From assembly GCA_039583875.1 (NCBI GenBank), contig CM077147.1, forward strand, positions 155,023,846-155,087,845: a stretch of DNA of 64,000 nucleotides, written 5' to 3'. Every line of letters starts with the position of its first letter. The first letter of the stretch is position 1. This DNA comes from Platanthera guangdongensis (lineage: Eukaryota > Streptophyta > Magnoliopsida > Asparagales > Orchidaceae). Below are positions 62,846 through 64,000 of this stretch, piece after piece. Made by a program: the position numbers and the translations under genes. The notes beneath the pieces are model-generated. The model was not told the origin of the DNA, did no database searches, and saw only the letters and a list, made by a program, of their open reading frames with translations.

Positions 62846-64000
62846 GACCTCTTCAAGATATAGCTCAGCTATCTTTTTCATCTAATACTCAATCTTAAAC
62901 GGAACAAAGTGAGCACACTTTGTCAATCTGTCGACTATCACCCAAACAGAGTCATGCCCACGGGGGGATTTCGGCAGACCGGTGATGAAATCCATTGAAA
63001 TACTCTCCCCTTTCCAACTTGGAGTATCAAGCGGTGTCAACTTACCATCGGGCCTTCTATGATCCGCCTTAACACACTGACATGTATAACATTCTGATAC
63101 AAACTTTGCGATGTCATTCTTCATCCCTGACCACCAAACCATTTGCTTTAGATCTTTATACATCTTTGTGGAACCAGGGTGGTAGGTCACACTGGAACCA
63201 TGAGCTTCAGCACAGATCTTAGCACGAATATCGCCAAAGGCGGGGACGCAAAATCTACCCTGATACTTCAAGGTGTCCAACTCATCCACAGAGAAATCAG
63301 GTAGCTCTCCCTTCATAGTTCTATTCCGGAGGTGCGACAAATCAGGATCATCTTTCTAATGTGCTCGAGTAAGGGAAATCCAAGAGGGTTCTTCTGCTTC
63401 TAGACTAGCAGGCACAGTACTACTCTCAACCTCAATATTCATCAACAAAAATTCTTCTATCAAGGACTGCACCGACAGATTAAAAATCTTAGCCGTTTTT
63501 CTACTCAAGGCATCGGCTACTACATTAGCCTTTCCTGGATGATAAAGAATTTCCACCTCATAATCCGCCACATATTCTAACCACCGACGCTGGCGCAGAT
63601 TTAGTTCTTTCTGAGTGAAGACGTACTTCAAACTCTTATGATCCGTATAGATCTTGCACAACGCGACATATAATAAGTGTCTCCAAAGCTTCATCGCATA
63701 AATTATGGCAGCAAACTCCAAATCATGCGTAGGATAGTTTCTCTCGTGGATCTTTAGTTGTCTCGATCCAAACGCGATCACCTTACCATCTTTCATTAAA
63801 ACACAACCAAGTCCGATGTGTGACGCATCAACATACACAGCATACTCAACTCCTTCAGTAAGTAAGGTTAAAATCGGAGTAGTACATAATCTCTTCTTCA
63901 GCTCTTGGAAAGTCTTTTCACACTTATCACTCCAAATGAAAGCAGTATTCTTCTGAGTAAGTCTAGTTAGAGGAGAAGACAACACTGAAAATCCTTCCAC
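62846..64000 (-). pseudogene. Element D pol, right part (RNase H and integrase N-terminal half), runs off the edge
   Basis: From right to left: RT end and RNase H (64000-63356: MEGFSVLSSPLTRLTQKN, YAVYVDASHIGLGCVLM, HDLEFAAIIYAMK, YTDHKSLKYV). A TAG follows at the place of the usual Gln (TRAH*KDDPDL). The integrase zinc domain is at 63340-63060 (HHCC set with YHPGSTKMYKDLKQMVWW and CYTCQCVKADH), and the first catalytic block SMDFITGLPKS. Another TAG after FKIEY is followed by MKKIAELYLEEVI and the F insertion at 62845. RT proper, protease and gag must lie right of the window. Confidence 0.92.

Overview
The window reads as a piece of a large, repeat-rich flowering-plant genome, probably methylated heterochromatin. 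I found no convincing host gene. Almost every base can be assigned to a transposable element: Ty1/copia and Ty3/gypsy LTR retrotransposons (nearly all on the minus strand), one CACTA (En/Spm) DNA transposon on the plus strand, a hAT-like MITE and a tRNA-derived SINE-like dimer. The plant signatures are the initiator-Met primer binding site next to most LTRs, chromovirus-type gypsy integrases, a CACTA tnp2 gene with a DUF4218/DUF4216-like tail and GT-AG introns, and CCTATAAATAGG-type TATA boxes.

Left block (1-15.3 kb): an old, broken copia element (copia-1) carries two insertions. A gypsy-like LTR end (1-1779) sits in its integrase. A non-coding LTR element A (3555-14467, TSD TGACC) sits in its gag. 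Element A was itself hit by a nearly intact copia element, copia-2 (3938-11503, TSD GCTAT; LTRs, PBS, PPT and all pol catalytic residues present). The other LTR of A preserves the empty copia-2 site. The interior of A carries about 19 copies of a 73-bp tandem repeat.

Middle block (15.3-27.5 kb): a SIRE/Maximus-like copia element (15.3-23.2 kb) has a decayed pol and a long extra 'env-position' ORF with its own TATA box. It is followed by an unassigned retroelement-derived segment coding for a broken NLS/proline-rich/coiled-coil protein, and then by a gypsy gag pseudogene.

Right block (27.5-64 kb): one deep nest. A CACTA element is interrupted in its second gene by gypsy element C. C is interrupted in its 5' LTR by gypsy element D. 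D is interrupted inside the integrase by the pol-less LTR element F (TSD CTGAT). F is interrupted in its 5' LTR by gypsy element E (TSD TGCCG). E is interrupted by a 619-bp hAT-like MITE (8-bp TSD). F also carries a SINE-like dimer at its extreme left end. Target-site duplications and ORF continuity across the gaps support the order.

The most unusual signal is regulatory. Arrays of the palindrome TACTCGAGTA lie just upstream of TATA boxes in three promoters: the LTR and the internal ORF promoter of the SIRE-like element, and the LTR of the unrelated gypsy element D. Other families here carry their own short-motif arrays in U3 (GTCCGC in copia-2, GACACGCCCGTGTC in C and E). Many inactivating changes look like C-to-T (or G-to-A) transitions, as expected from methylcytosine deamination.
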